NCBI GenBank assembly: GCA_020444005.1
Contig: JAHLLU010000041.1
Location: 1 to 10,837, forward strand
Source of the DNA: an archaeon
GTDB lineage: Archaea; Thermoproteota; Bathyarchaeia; TCS64
DNA length: 10,837 nt
Direction of reading: 5' to 3'
The translations under genes and the position numbers were made by a program. Positions 1 to 6,047 of this stretch are shown one piece after another (within the stretch, counting starts at the first letter, position 1; each line of letters opens with the position of its first letter). The notes beneath the pieces were generated by a model. The model ran no database searches. It was not told the origin of the DNA and saw nothing but the letters and a program-made list of their open reading frames with translations.

Positions 1-1071
1 GACCTCTACAAGCAGGTAAACAGCGGTAACCTCATCTTTTCACCCTACAGCATATCCACCGCCCTGAGCATGCTCTACGAAGGCGCAGGAGGCACCACAG
101 CCGAGGAAATACAGGAGGTGTTCCACTATAACGTAAACACCACACAGAGGCTGGAGGAGAATAATCAGCTCAGAGAATCACTGAACAACGATAGGGGCAT
201 CGAGTTAAACACCGCCAACGGGTTATGGGTTCAGACTGATTATCCGATTCTGGATGAATATCATAACCGGTTAACAGGTTTCTACGGCGCGGAGGCGAGG
301 CAGTTGAACCTTGCCGGTGAGCCTGAGGCGTCGCGGCTCATCATCAATGATTGGGTGGAGAACAAGACACAGGGCAAAATAGAAGACCTATTCCCGAAGG
401 ACTCATTCAGCGAGGACACGAGGCTGGTCTTGACAAACGCTGTCTACTTCAAAGGTCAATGGCTTTACCAGTTCAAACAACATGAGACGGAGCAGCGTCC
501 ATTCTATGTTACACCAAACAACACGATACAGGTGGACACGATGCACCTATCCAACAAGAAATTCAACTACGTGAAAAACGAGGAGGCGCAGATAATCGAG
601 CTTCCCTATAGAAACAGCAGCCTCTCAATGATCGTGATTCTACCCTGTAACCAGACACTAACCGAGATGGAATCTAACATCACCATGGAGAAAATGGAGT
701 CATGGATCAACAGCATGGGTAAACAATACGTCGTGATCCATCTACCCAAGTACGGTTACGAGACCAAGTACGAGATGGTTCAAATATTATCAGACATGGG
801 CATGCCTACAGTATTTGACCCCGGCTCAGCGAAACTGACGGGGATAAACCCCGACGGGGGATTATTCGTCAGCAAGGTAATCCACCAAGCGTTTATCGAA
901 GTGGACGAGGAGGGAACCGAGGCGGCGGCAGCCACCGGCGTGGTTGCAGAGCTAAGTGCTTTATTCGGTGGTGAGAAGTTTAGGGCTGATCACCCTTTCA
1001 TGTACTTGATAATGGACAAGGACACGGGGGCGATACTGTTTATGGGGCGGGTGGTTGACCCATCAAAGTGA
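1..1071 (+). CDS. Serpin (serine protease inhibitor), 5' end cut by window
   Basis: Suicide inhibitor of serine (or cysteine) proteases: the target cleaves an exposed reactive loop and is trapped as a covalent complex. The frame is open from base 1 with no start, so the 356 visible residues lack the N-terminus, probably including part of helix A and any signal peptide. Hallmarks seen: NLIFSPYSISTALSM near the visible N-terminus, TNAVYFKGQW in the middle, and near the C-terminus the hinge EEGTEAAAAT (visible residues 303-312) followed by FRADHPF. A Thr at P14 and four alanines at P12-P9 are typical of inhibitory rather than non-inhibitory serpins. Counting 17 residues from the first hinge Glu puts P1 at Ser319 (bases 955-957) in AELS-ALF. 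It is the first visible gene of an operon: the next gene starts 15 nt downstream. Secretion is likely but cannot be shown here. Confidence 0.95.
   Translation, partial: DLYKQVNSGNLIFSPYSISTALSMLYEGAGGTTAEEIQEVFHYNVNTTQRLEENNQLRESLNNDRGIELNTANGLWVQTDYPILDEYHNRLTGFYGAEARQLNLAGEPEASRLIINDWVENKTQGKIEDLFPKDSFSEDTRLVLTNAVYFKGQWLYQFKQHETEQRPFYVTPNNTIQVDTMHLSNKKFNYVKNEEAQIIELPYRNSSLSMIVILPCNQTLTEMESNITMEKMESWINSMGKQYVVIHLPKYGYETKYEMVQILSDMGMPTVFDPGSAKLTGINPDGGLFVSKVIHQAFIEVDEEGTEAAAATGVVAELSALFGGEKFRADHPFMYLIMDKDTGAILFMGRVVDPSK
907..981 (+). other. Serpin reactive-centre loop (hinge to P8')
   Basis: This part of the serpin encodes the hinge EEGTEAAAAT and the variable bait segment GVVAELSALFGGEKF. 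With the canonical 17-residue spacing, cleavage is predicted between Ser319 and Ala320. Small or hydrophobic residues around the bond (Leu at P2, Ser at P1, Ala at P1', Leu at P2') suggest an elastase-, chymotrypsin- or subtilisin-like target rather than a trypsin-like one. The exact P1 is inferred from spacing and could be off by one or two residues. Confidence 0.6.
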
Positions 1072-1086
1072 AGAGGGTGACGCTGT

Positions 1087-3510
1087 TTGAGTAAGATAAA
1101 CCAGACCATAGTATTAACCGCGATACTATTGATAGCCATCACAGCAACAGCCATCTATATCCACGAAACAGACCCCCAGACTATAGAGGATAGACAACTT
1201 CGTCAAATACAACAAGAAATCATGGTCCCAGAAACCGCAACATATCTGGATAAACACGTTTACAATGTTACGGATCAAATAATCACGGTCTACACATGGA
1301 AAAACCAGAACACATTATACGAGGTACAAAAACTACCAGACGGCGACATCAAAACAAATAGCTACGAACTAGCGGATAGAGAAGAAAACTGCACAATATC
1401 ACCATACACCGCCGAGACCATTGCCTTATACTACCTAGAAAACGAGACAGGATATTATTCAGGACACGAGATGCTAACAAGTCCCAGTTTCTATTACTAT
1501 GAGAACTATTTCCAGAAAGGTCCTCTTTGGGTTGTGGATTGGGGGCTCATGAAAGACGGTTATCCGATTATGGGCTCATATTTTGAGGTAAGAGTCTACA
1601 TGGACACAGGAGAGATATATTGGATAAAGAATCATTTTGACATTGGTGAATTACTCCCAGTTGACCCCCCTCAAATAACTGAGACAGAGGCAATAAACAT
1701 CGCAGAGGAAGCCTTCAAGAAAAGCATGAATTACACAGTGGTTCTCAGAACAGAGTCTAGGGGACTTGAACTGAGCCCCGGTAACCCGATTATGCATCTG
1801 GCTCCTAACAGACTCTACTGGAGTATCACGGTTAGTGGCGTTGGAGTTGATCGAGGACACATGGCACATTGTACAACAGGGTATACGATTGATGCGATTA
1901 ATGGTATGGTTTATGGTGGAGTCACGGTTGGTGGCGGTGTAATATGGAGTCTAGGAGATTATCCATACTACGGGTTAGCGTACCCAAAAACAGTCAACAG
2001 GTACACCCAAGAAACATTATTCAGAGTAAACGCAAGTGAAGCAAGACACCTCATTTTCAATCACAGTCTCATTGGACTAAAGGGTCTAGCTTGGGAGGGA
2101 ATTTACCTTGAAAATGTGGATAATATCTCAGTTGTTACATCATATTGGGCACGAGCCTACAACCGGATAAAAACAGGTTCTTTAATTGAGGTTGAAGGCG
2201 CTAGGGGAATAATTGAGGCTTCACAGGTGCTAGATGGCTTATTGATGGTGATAGACGCTGAATCAGGAGCGTTGATTTCATCTCACAATTTTACCAATGT
2301 AGGACCCCCAACAAACACATTGAATATCACAAGAGAACAAGCCATCAACATAACGGCTAACAGTCATCTCGCAGACCCAGAAGGTAAGATTATTTCAGAG
2401 GATTCTCTGGTTTCTGCTGAGCCAAGGATCATCAAACTAGATTGGGTTAATCAGTTAGCATACTCAGGTAGTATCAGACGCCTCTATATCGCGGACGTAA
2501 ACCAGACTGGTTCACGTATCTACTGGGTTATCAGGTATGTGAAAAGCCCAGAGGTTCACGGTGGTTTTACTGGGACTTATCTTGTTGACGCTGAGACCGG
2601 GGCGCTATCACTCGCATTGGAGGACTACCCCCTCGTTCAAATGCTGTTGAGAGGTAGTGCCCCGGACCAAGTCAAGGCTAACATAAGCAGCGTAGTAACC
2701 TTCAACGTAACGGTAACAGCAGCAGAGACGCTTGAGGCGCAGCTACCAGTATCCATCAAATCAGAGCTAGCCCCTGAGAACGTAACAATAATCATAGATA
2801 ACCCGGTGCAGCAGCTATCGGGTGAGAAACAGGCAGTGTTCAATGTCACAGCCATAATAGGCGAACTTGCTGAACCAGATTCATATAATATTAGGTTTAA
2901 AATCAGTTTCCTAGGCAGAAGCACCAGCGCATACACAAGTCTTGAGATAACAAAAACCATGGGCGTGTTCAACGTAGAGCCACGTAAAACAGTCTTCAGG
3001 ATAGGTGAGGTTATCGCGTTTGATATTAACGCACCGAGTCCTCAAACAGGAGCTAATATCACCATAACTGACCCAAATGGGGAAACGGTTTGGATAAATG
3101 GACCACTAGATGAGTGGATCGATATAGGAGAAAGCTGGGTTGTACCTTATTACCAACAGACAGCTAACCACGAACTGATGATACTACGAGAAGACCATCC
3201 CTTAGGAAACTGGACTTGGACATACAGATACCATAACACCACCATCAACGGCGGTTTCACCGTGAAAGAGGCTTATGAGGATATTATCATAATAGGTATC
3301 GATGATTTGGGTGAGAACGAAACTATTGAAATCATACCGGACCTCGGTGGTCCAATATCAAATGTATTCAATATTGCGCGAGAGGGCATTGGATCACAAG
3401 CTGAACCAGTATTTGCGAGAGACAGCACATGCTCAAACCCCATATGGGTCCCAGCTATAACCATCGTTGTAGTCGCATTATGGGTGTATATAAGAAATCG
3501 AGTGAAGTGA
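1087..3510 (+). CDS. Extracytoplasmic membrane-anchored protein with PepSY-like repeats and an Ig-like domain
   Basis: An 807-residue protein starting at TTG, preceded by a purine-rich GAGGGTGA element and 15 nt after the serpin stop. It has an N-terminal hydrophobic anchor (about residues 7-25), a large polar region with about twenty Asn-X-Ser/Thr sequons (suggesting an exposed glycosylated domain), and a C-terminal membrane segment (about 787-801) followed by a short basic tail. Recurrent units resemble PepSY domains: a helix such as ITETEAINIAEEAF or ITREQAINITAN, followed by a strand-rich part ending in VDAETGAL, IDAESGAL or MDTGEIYWI. A beta-rich Ig-like region lies at about 640-740. PepSY modules are known as protease propeptide or inhibitory domains, so pairing with a serpin is suggestive. 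Domain naming is from pattern recognition only; the exact function is unknown. Confidence 0.6.
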   Translation: MSKINQTIVLTAILLIAITATAIYIHETDPQTIEDRQLRQIQQEIMVPETATYLDKHVYNVTDQIITVYTWKNQNTLYEVQKLPDGDIKTNSYELADREENCTISPYTAETIALYYLENETGYYSGHEMLTSPSFYYYENYFQKGPLWVVDWGLMKDGYPIMGSYFEVRVYMDTGEIYWIKNHFDIGELLPVDPPQITETEAINIAEEAFKKSMNYTVVLRTESRGLELSPGNPIMHLAPNRLYWSITVSGVGVDRGHMAHCTTGYTIDAINGMVYGGVTVGGGVIWSLGDYPYYGLAYPKTVNRYTQETLFRVNASEARHLIFNHSLIGLKGLAWEGIYLENVDNISVVTSYWARAYNRIKTGSLIEVEGARGIIEASQVLDGLLMVIDAESGALISSHNFTNVGPPTNTLNITREQAINITANSHLADPEGKIISEDSLVSAEPRIIKLDWVNQLAYSGSIRRLYIADVNQTGSRIYWVIRYVKSPEVHGGFTGTYLVDAETGALSLALEDYPLVQMLLRGSAPDQVKANISSVVTFNVTVTAAETLEAQLPVSIKSELAPENVTIIIDNPVQQLSGEKQAVFNVTAIIGELAEPDSYNIRFKISFLGRSTSAYTSLEITKTMGVFNVEPRKTVFRIGEVIAFDINAPSPQTGANITITDPNGETVWINGPLDEWIDIGESWVVPYYQQTANHELMILREDHPLGNWTWTYRYHNTTINGGFTVKEAYEDIIIIGIDDLGENETIEIIPDLGGPISNVFNIAREGIGSQAEPVFARDSTCSNPIWVPAITIVVVALWVYIRNRVK

Positions 3511-3513
3511 AAA

Positions 3514-4044
3514 ATGGTTGAGAAATGGTGGAATATGACGCCCCGGAGGAAACTACTTCTACTTGCAGCAGTGGGTATCGTAGTCATCCTAGGTTATTAT
3601 GGCATCAGACCACTATTCTTTACACCTTCATATCCAGATGATTTCCAGATAGTGTTCAAATATGGTGTTGGTGCCAGAAACATACTCAACACCAGCGCAG
3701 GTACTTACACCAAAGACCTGATACTTGACCCATCGGTCACCATCAATCTCACTTTTACTGAACGAGAAATGGACACAATATGGCGTTTCATACAGGAGAA
3801 CGAGTTCTATACCATTGAAGAACAAAGTCCACCGCGGGCATCCGCCGTCCAACCAGAATACAAGTACAGTCTCCATATATGTGCGGAGGGATACCCAGAC
3901 AGAGAACTAACCATGACCTATCTGGGGTTTAATACAGAACCAAACGAGGAAGCCTTCTACATGATAGCCACAAAGATCAGAGAGTTCATAGAGGCAAAAC
4001 CCGCGTACAAGAAGCTTCCAGCACCAAGAGGAGGATACGCATAA
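3514..4044 (+). CDS. Small membrane-anchored protein of unknown function
   Basis: A 176-residue protein whose ATG lies 3 nt after the preceding stop; GTGAAGTGA just upstream may act as a weak ribosome-binding site overlapping that stop. A basic Arg-Arg-Lys stretch is followed by one hydrophobic segment (about residues 14-31), then an apparently external domain. The motif YGVGARNILNTSAGTYTKDLI with the following TINLTFTEREMDTIWRFI resembles a small secreted domain found in many bacteria and archaea, for which I cannot give a reliable family name. No catalytic motif is visible. As last gene of the serpin operon it may be an accessory of that surface system (inference from position only). The C-terminus is short, basic and proline-containing. 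Confidence 0.65.
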   Translation: MVEKWWNMTPRRKLLLLAAVGIVVILGYYGIRPLFFTPSYPDDFQIVFKYGVGARNILNTSAGTYTKDLILDPSVTINLTFTEREMDTIWRFIQENEFYTIEEQSPPRASAVQPEYKYSLHICAEGYPDRELTMTYLGFNTEPNEEAFYMIATKIREFIEAKPAYKKLPAPRGGYA

Positions 4045-4096
4045 TATAACTCTAGAAGAAGCAGAAAGCAACCCCATCCTAAATAAGACTCCCACT

Positions 4097-4130
4097 GATT
4101 AAACTAACCTCAGAACAGTCTAGTTTGATC
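4097..4130 (+). other. 10-bp hairpin downstream of the serpin operon
   Basis: GATTAAACTA (4097-4106) pairs with TAGTTTGATC (4121-4130), with one T-G wobble as RNA and a 14-base loop. It lies 53 nt after the stop of the last operon gene. It could be a 3' UTR structure of the operon or part of a small RNA. No oligo-T tract follows, so a classical terminator is not supported. Confidence 0.45.
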
Positions 4131-4231
4131 CCAACATATACCAGCATACCAGCTAATCAGCAACAAGAGTATCCAGCTTGACCCTACTCATTTCACAGAA
4201 CATCTAAATATCAACCAGTCTAAGGCATATC

Positions 4232-4287
4232 GGAGAAAATTCTCCACAGGTTAGGCGCCAAATCTCGGAGGGAGTCACCTAACCACA
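4232..4287 (+). ncRNA. Candidate small RNA: two hairpins each followed by ACA, antisense to the tRNA variable arm
   Basis: GGAGA/TCTCC (4232-4236 and 4241-4245, loop AAAT) is followed by ACA. Directly after comes GGTTAGG/CCTAACC (4249-4255 and 4278-4284), a perfect 7-bp stem closing a 22-base loop, again followed by ACA (4285-4287). The hairpin-ACA-hairpin-ACA order recalls archaeal H/ACA guide RNAs, but both hairpins are shorter than usual and no kink-turn is obvious. Bases 4264-4279 (CTCGGAGGGAGTCACC) are fully complementary to tRNA bases 4408-4423. GGCGCCAA at 4254-4261 also repeats tRNA bases 4390-4396 plus flanks in direct orientation. A transcript is not demonstrated; a regulatory, guide or fossil tRNA-derived element are all possible. 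Confidence 0.3.
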
Positions 4288-4340
4288 TTTTCAAATCATC
4301 AGTCTAAAACAACACCAAACATCAGTCACACAAACTTGTT

Positions 4341-4352
4341 TCAATAATATTT
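4341..4352 (+). promoter_or_regulatory. Probable TATA region of the tRNA gene
   Basis: TCAATAATATTT lies 14-25 bp upstream of the mature tRNA 5' end, which fits an archaeal TATA box with transcription starting at or a few bases before the tRNA. The whole 4341-4365 stretch is AT-rich, so the exact box is uncertain. Confidence 0.4.
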
Positions 4353-4365
4353 GATAGTTAATAAA

Positions 4366-4452
4366 GCCGGGATGGCTGAGTAGGTTAAGGCGCCAATCTG
4401 AAAAATTGGTGACTCCCTCCGAGTCACGAGGGTTCAAACCCCTCTCCCGGCG
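4366..4452 (+). tRNA. Class II tRNA with serine-type body; anticodon reads GAA
   Basis: The acceptor stem GCCGGGA (4366-4372) pairs perfectly with TCCCGGC (4445-4451), with discriminator G73 (4452) and no encoded CCA. The D arm is GCT/GGC (4375-4377, 4389-4391). The anticodon stem CCAAT/ATTGG (4393-4397, 4405-4409) closes the 7-base loop CTGAAAA. The long variable arm TGACTC/GAGTCA (4410-4415, 4421-4426) and T arm GAGGG/CCCTC with loop TTCAAAC are intact. Long variable arm, G1-C72 start and G73 are serine determinants in archaea; Leu and Phe tRNAs carry A73. Yet bases 34-36 (4400-4402) are GAA, the phenylalanine anticodon. One G35-to-A change from tRNA-Ser(GGA) would explain it. tRNA gene: very sure; decoding identity: unresolved. 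Confidence 0.9.
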
Positions 4453-4512
4453 AAATACAAGGATAAACCTGAATATCCGCTAACAGGGGGAGGAGGGGTA
4501 CCCCAAGAAAAA

Positions 4513-4535
4513 CCCGGAAGTAGCTTATTTCCGGG
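4513..4535 (+). other. 7-bp GC-rich hairpin
   Basis: CCCGGAA (4513-4519) pairs with TTCCGGG (4529-4535) around the 9-base loop GTAGCTTAT. It lies 60 nt downstream of the tRNA and about 145 nt upstream of the SDR start, and is the strongest fold in this spacer. Its role is unknown; no oligo-T follows. Confidence 0.4.
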
Positions 4536-4575
4536 AAACCAGTCCCAGAACAGCTCAGATCACCTTCTGAATAGT

Positions 4576-4617
4576 GTAAAAAGTGTATGAGTAACCGTAA
4601 AACGTGTCATTAAAACC
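4576..4617 (+). repeat. Two-copy 21-bp imperfect direct repeat upstream of the SDR promoter
   Basis: Bases 4576-4596 and 4597-4617 match at 15 of 21 positions. Both begin GTAAAA, keep GTGT at unit positions 8-11, and end AACC. A degenerate third unit may follow at 4619. A 21-bp period is two helical turns, so a protein reading the motif would bind one face of the DNA, just upstream of the TATA box of the next gene. This is a candidate operator or activator site. Confidence 0.35.
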
Positions 4618-4643
4618 CGTATAATAAAACAAAAAACACATCG

Positions 4644-4655
4644 ATATAGTTTAAA
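4644..4655 (+). promoter_or_regulatory. TATA box of the SDR gene (leaderless transcript likely)
   Basis: TATAGTTTAAA-type sequence with TTTAAA at 4650-4655, 25-30 bp upstream of the ATG at 4680. No Shine-Dalgarno sequence precedes the ATG (upstream bases are CCCTAACCCACC), so transcription starting at or near the start codon is the simplest reading. Confidence 0.55.
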
Positions 4656-4679
4656 CAGCGCCACACACCCTAACCCACC

Positions 4680-5531
4680 ATGAAAGGCAGGCTCTGCATA
4701 GTCACAGGCGCCAACTCAGGAATCGGCTACCAGACAGCACTAGGACTAGCAAAACGAGACGCCACAGTCGTACTGGTCACACGAGACCAAGAGAAAGGCG
4801 AGGCAGCCCGAGACAAGATCAAAGAAGCCACAGATAACCATAGTGTCTACAATATGCACTGTGACGTATCAGACATGCGTAGCATCGACAAATTCACAAA
4901 AAACTTCACAGACCGCTTCACATGCCTCCACGTCCTCATCAACAACGCGGGAGCAGCCTTCAGCCGACGCCAAACCACAGAAGAAGGAAACGAGAAAACC
5001 CTAGCCACCAACTACCTAGCCCCATTCAAACTAACACACAACCTACTACCAATGCTCAGAGAGAAAACACCATCACGCATCATCAACATCGGCTCAGGCA
5101 TGCACAAAACAGGCAAAATAAACTGGGACGACCTACAATCTGAGAAGAACTACAAATCAATGCAAGTCTACGCCACCACAAAACTCATGCTCACCACATA
5201 CACATACGCCCTAGCCGAAAGACTCCAAGACACAGGCATAACCGCCAACATCGCAGAACCCGGATTTGTAGCCACAAACCTCGGCGCAAACATGGGCGGC
5301 TTCTGGGACAAACTATCATTCACACTCGTAAGACCACTACAAATATCAGCGGAAAAAGGAGCAGAAACAAGCATCTGGGCAGCCACAGACCCAGAACTAG
5401 AAAAAACCACAGGCAAAACATTCGCCAAGAAAAAAGAAATCAAAACAGAAGAGACCACCTATGAAAAAGAGACCCAAGACAGACTCTGGGAAGAAACCCT
5501 CAAACTACTCGGACTCAAGAAGACGCCCTAA
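4680..5531 (+). CDS. Short-chain dehydrogenase/reductase (retinol dehydrogenase-like SDR)
   Basis: Cytosolic NAD(P)-dependent oxidoreductase of 283 residues with a Rossmann fold. Visible motifs: cofactor loop TGANSGIG (9-16), NNAG (88-91), and the catalytic set Asn111, Ser139, Tyr164 and Lys168 (YATTK). Arg35 at the end of the second beta strand favours NADP(H). After the active site, AEPGFVATNLG matches the PG motif. Overall resemblance is to retinol dehydrogenase/WW-domain oxidoreductase-like SDRs, but the substrate cannot be deduced. The ATG at 4680 fits a TATA box 25-30 bp upstream and has no ribosome-binding site. Third codon positions are strongly A/C biased. The 3' end overlaps the convergent HD-domain gene by 27 bases. 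Confidence 0.93.
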   Translation: MKGRLCIVTGANSGIGYQTALGLAKRDATVVLVTRDQEKGEAARDKIKEATDNHSVYNMHCDVSDMRSIDKFTKNFTDRFTCLHVLINNAGAAFSRRQTTEEGNEKTLATNYLAPFKLTHNLLPMLREKTPSRIINIGSGMHKTGKINWDDLQSEKNYKSMQVYATTKLMLTTYTYALAERLQDTGITANIAEPGFVATNLGANMGGFWDKLSFTLVRPLQISAEKGAETSIWAATDPELEKTTGKTFAKKKEIKTEETTYEKETQDRLWEETLKLLGLKKTP

Positions 5532-6014
5532 ATCGATCCTATCAAGTAATGGGTTCTCAAAAACCAGCCTTTTCAACCAAGGCTTCTGCATGGCGACATT
5601 ATCAGACAATTCTTTGAAATTATCGAAACCAATAGGCGTTCCTCGACCTGACTCTTCTATTATTAATGAAACAGCGTCACATAGAATCAACGAATAATCA
5701 AGATCAGTCTGAGGCTTCAACCCTGTCCGATGATCATGACACCTGATAGCATCAAGACCCTCTTCAGATAACTTTCCGTCAAGCATCTGAGCCGCGAGTA
5801 AACCGTGTTTATCCCTATTACCCTCGGTAGAATCATAATCGAGGTCATGCAGAAGCCCAACAAGCCTCCACAGAGATAGATCAGCGTCTAACTGCCGCGC
5901 CGCTTCACCCATCAAACAGGAGACCCGTTGCATGTGATGATACCGTGATGAAGCTAACGCCAGTTGATCTGCCTCATCTACACCAATCATAGATGATACT
6001 CTATGTTTACCCAT
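5505..6014 (-). CDS. HD-superfamily hydrolase
   Basis: A 169-residue predicted metal-dependent phosphohydrolase of the small HDIG/HD type. Candidate metal ligands are His26/His27 in YHHMQRV, the His56-Asp57 pair in LLHDLDYD, His70, His93-Asp94-His95 in CHDHR, and Asp113 in LCDAVS. The substrate is unknown; such proteins usually act on nucleotides or other phosphate esters. The longest start (6014) is given, but Met9 at 5990 is attractive: an AT-rich box at 6014-6026 lies about 26 bp upstream of it, as expected for a leaderless archaeal transcript, whereas nothing TATA-like lies at that distance from 6014. The gene converges on and overlaps the SDR gene (5505-5531) and diverges from the DUF3795 gene. 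Confidence 0.88.
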   Translation of the reverse strand: MGKHRVSSMIGVDEADQLALASSRYHHMQRVSCLMGEAARQLDADLSLWRLVGLLHDLDYDSTEGNRDKHGLLAAQMLDGKLSEEGLDAIRCHDHRTGLKPQTDLDYSLILCDAVSLIIEESGRGTPIGFDNFKELSDNVAMQKPWLKRLVFENPLLDRIDLGRLLESE

Positions 6015-6026
6015 TAATTATTATTG
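6014..6026. promoter_or_regulatory. AT-rich box, possible shared bidirectional TATA element
   Basis: TTAATTATTATTG is centred about 28 bp upstream of the DUF3795 ATG at 6048 on the plus strand and about 28-30 bp upstream of the in-frame HD start at 5990 on the minus strand. Neither start has a Shine-Dalgarno sequence. One box could therefore serve both genes if HD translation begins at 5990. Confidence 0.4.
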
Positions 6027-6047
6027 AACCATCCAAACCGGTTACCC

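Larger units (their letters stand above)
4045..4365. other. Intergenic region with hairpins and repeats upstream of the tRNA
   Basis: I find no credible gene in these 321 bases. They hold a 10-bp hairpin (4097-4130), a 5-bp hairpin (4232-4245), a 7-bp hairpin (4249-4284), three copies of CAGTCTA (4116, 4216 and 4300), two copies of CATCAGTC (4297 and 4320), and an AT-rich stretch that probably contains the tRNA promoter. The 16 bases at 4264-4279 are the exact reverse complement of part of the downstream tRNA. A small RNA gene here is possible but not proven. Confidence 0.6.
4453..4679. other. Noncoding spacer between the tRNA and the SDR gene
   Basis: No gene is visible in these 227 bases. 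They hold a small hairpin just after the tRNA (GGATA/TATCC, 4461-4465 and 4474-4478), the palindrome GGGGTACCCC (4495-4504), a 7-bp hairpin (4513-4535), a 5-bp hairpin TCAGA/TCTGA (4555-4570), a 21-bp imperfect tandem repeat (4576-4617) and a TATA box for the downstream gene. No oligo-T terminator for the tRNA was found. Confidence 0.6.

Noticed and set aside
2637..2972. 111-residue open frame on the minus strand inside the PepSY-like gene
   Set aside because: Antisense shadow with no motif, no start context and implausible composition; the plus-strand frame is well supported.
4249..4302. Box C/D guide RNA on the minus strand (CTGATGA is the complement of 4296-4302)
   Set aside because: No matching D box (CTGA) occurs within the next 60 bases on that strand, and a minus-strand transcript would have the same sense as the tRNA rather than being complementary to it.
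4393..4409. Reading the tRNA anticodon as TGA (serine)
   Set aside because: It requires shifting the stem by one base, which breaks the A-T and G-C pairs (31-39 would be A-A, 27-43 G-G) and removes the conserved T at position 33. The GAA fold is the only good one.
4249..4452. Attachment-site duplication from a mobile element integrated at the tRNA
   Set aside because: The shared 16 bases are inverted and map to the variable arm, not to the tRNA 3' end; no integrase gene or direct repeat of the T arm is present in the window.
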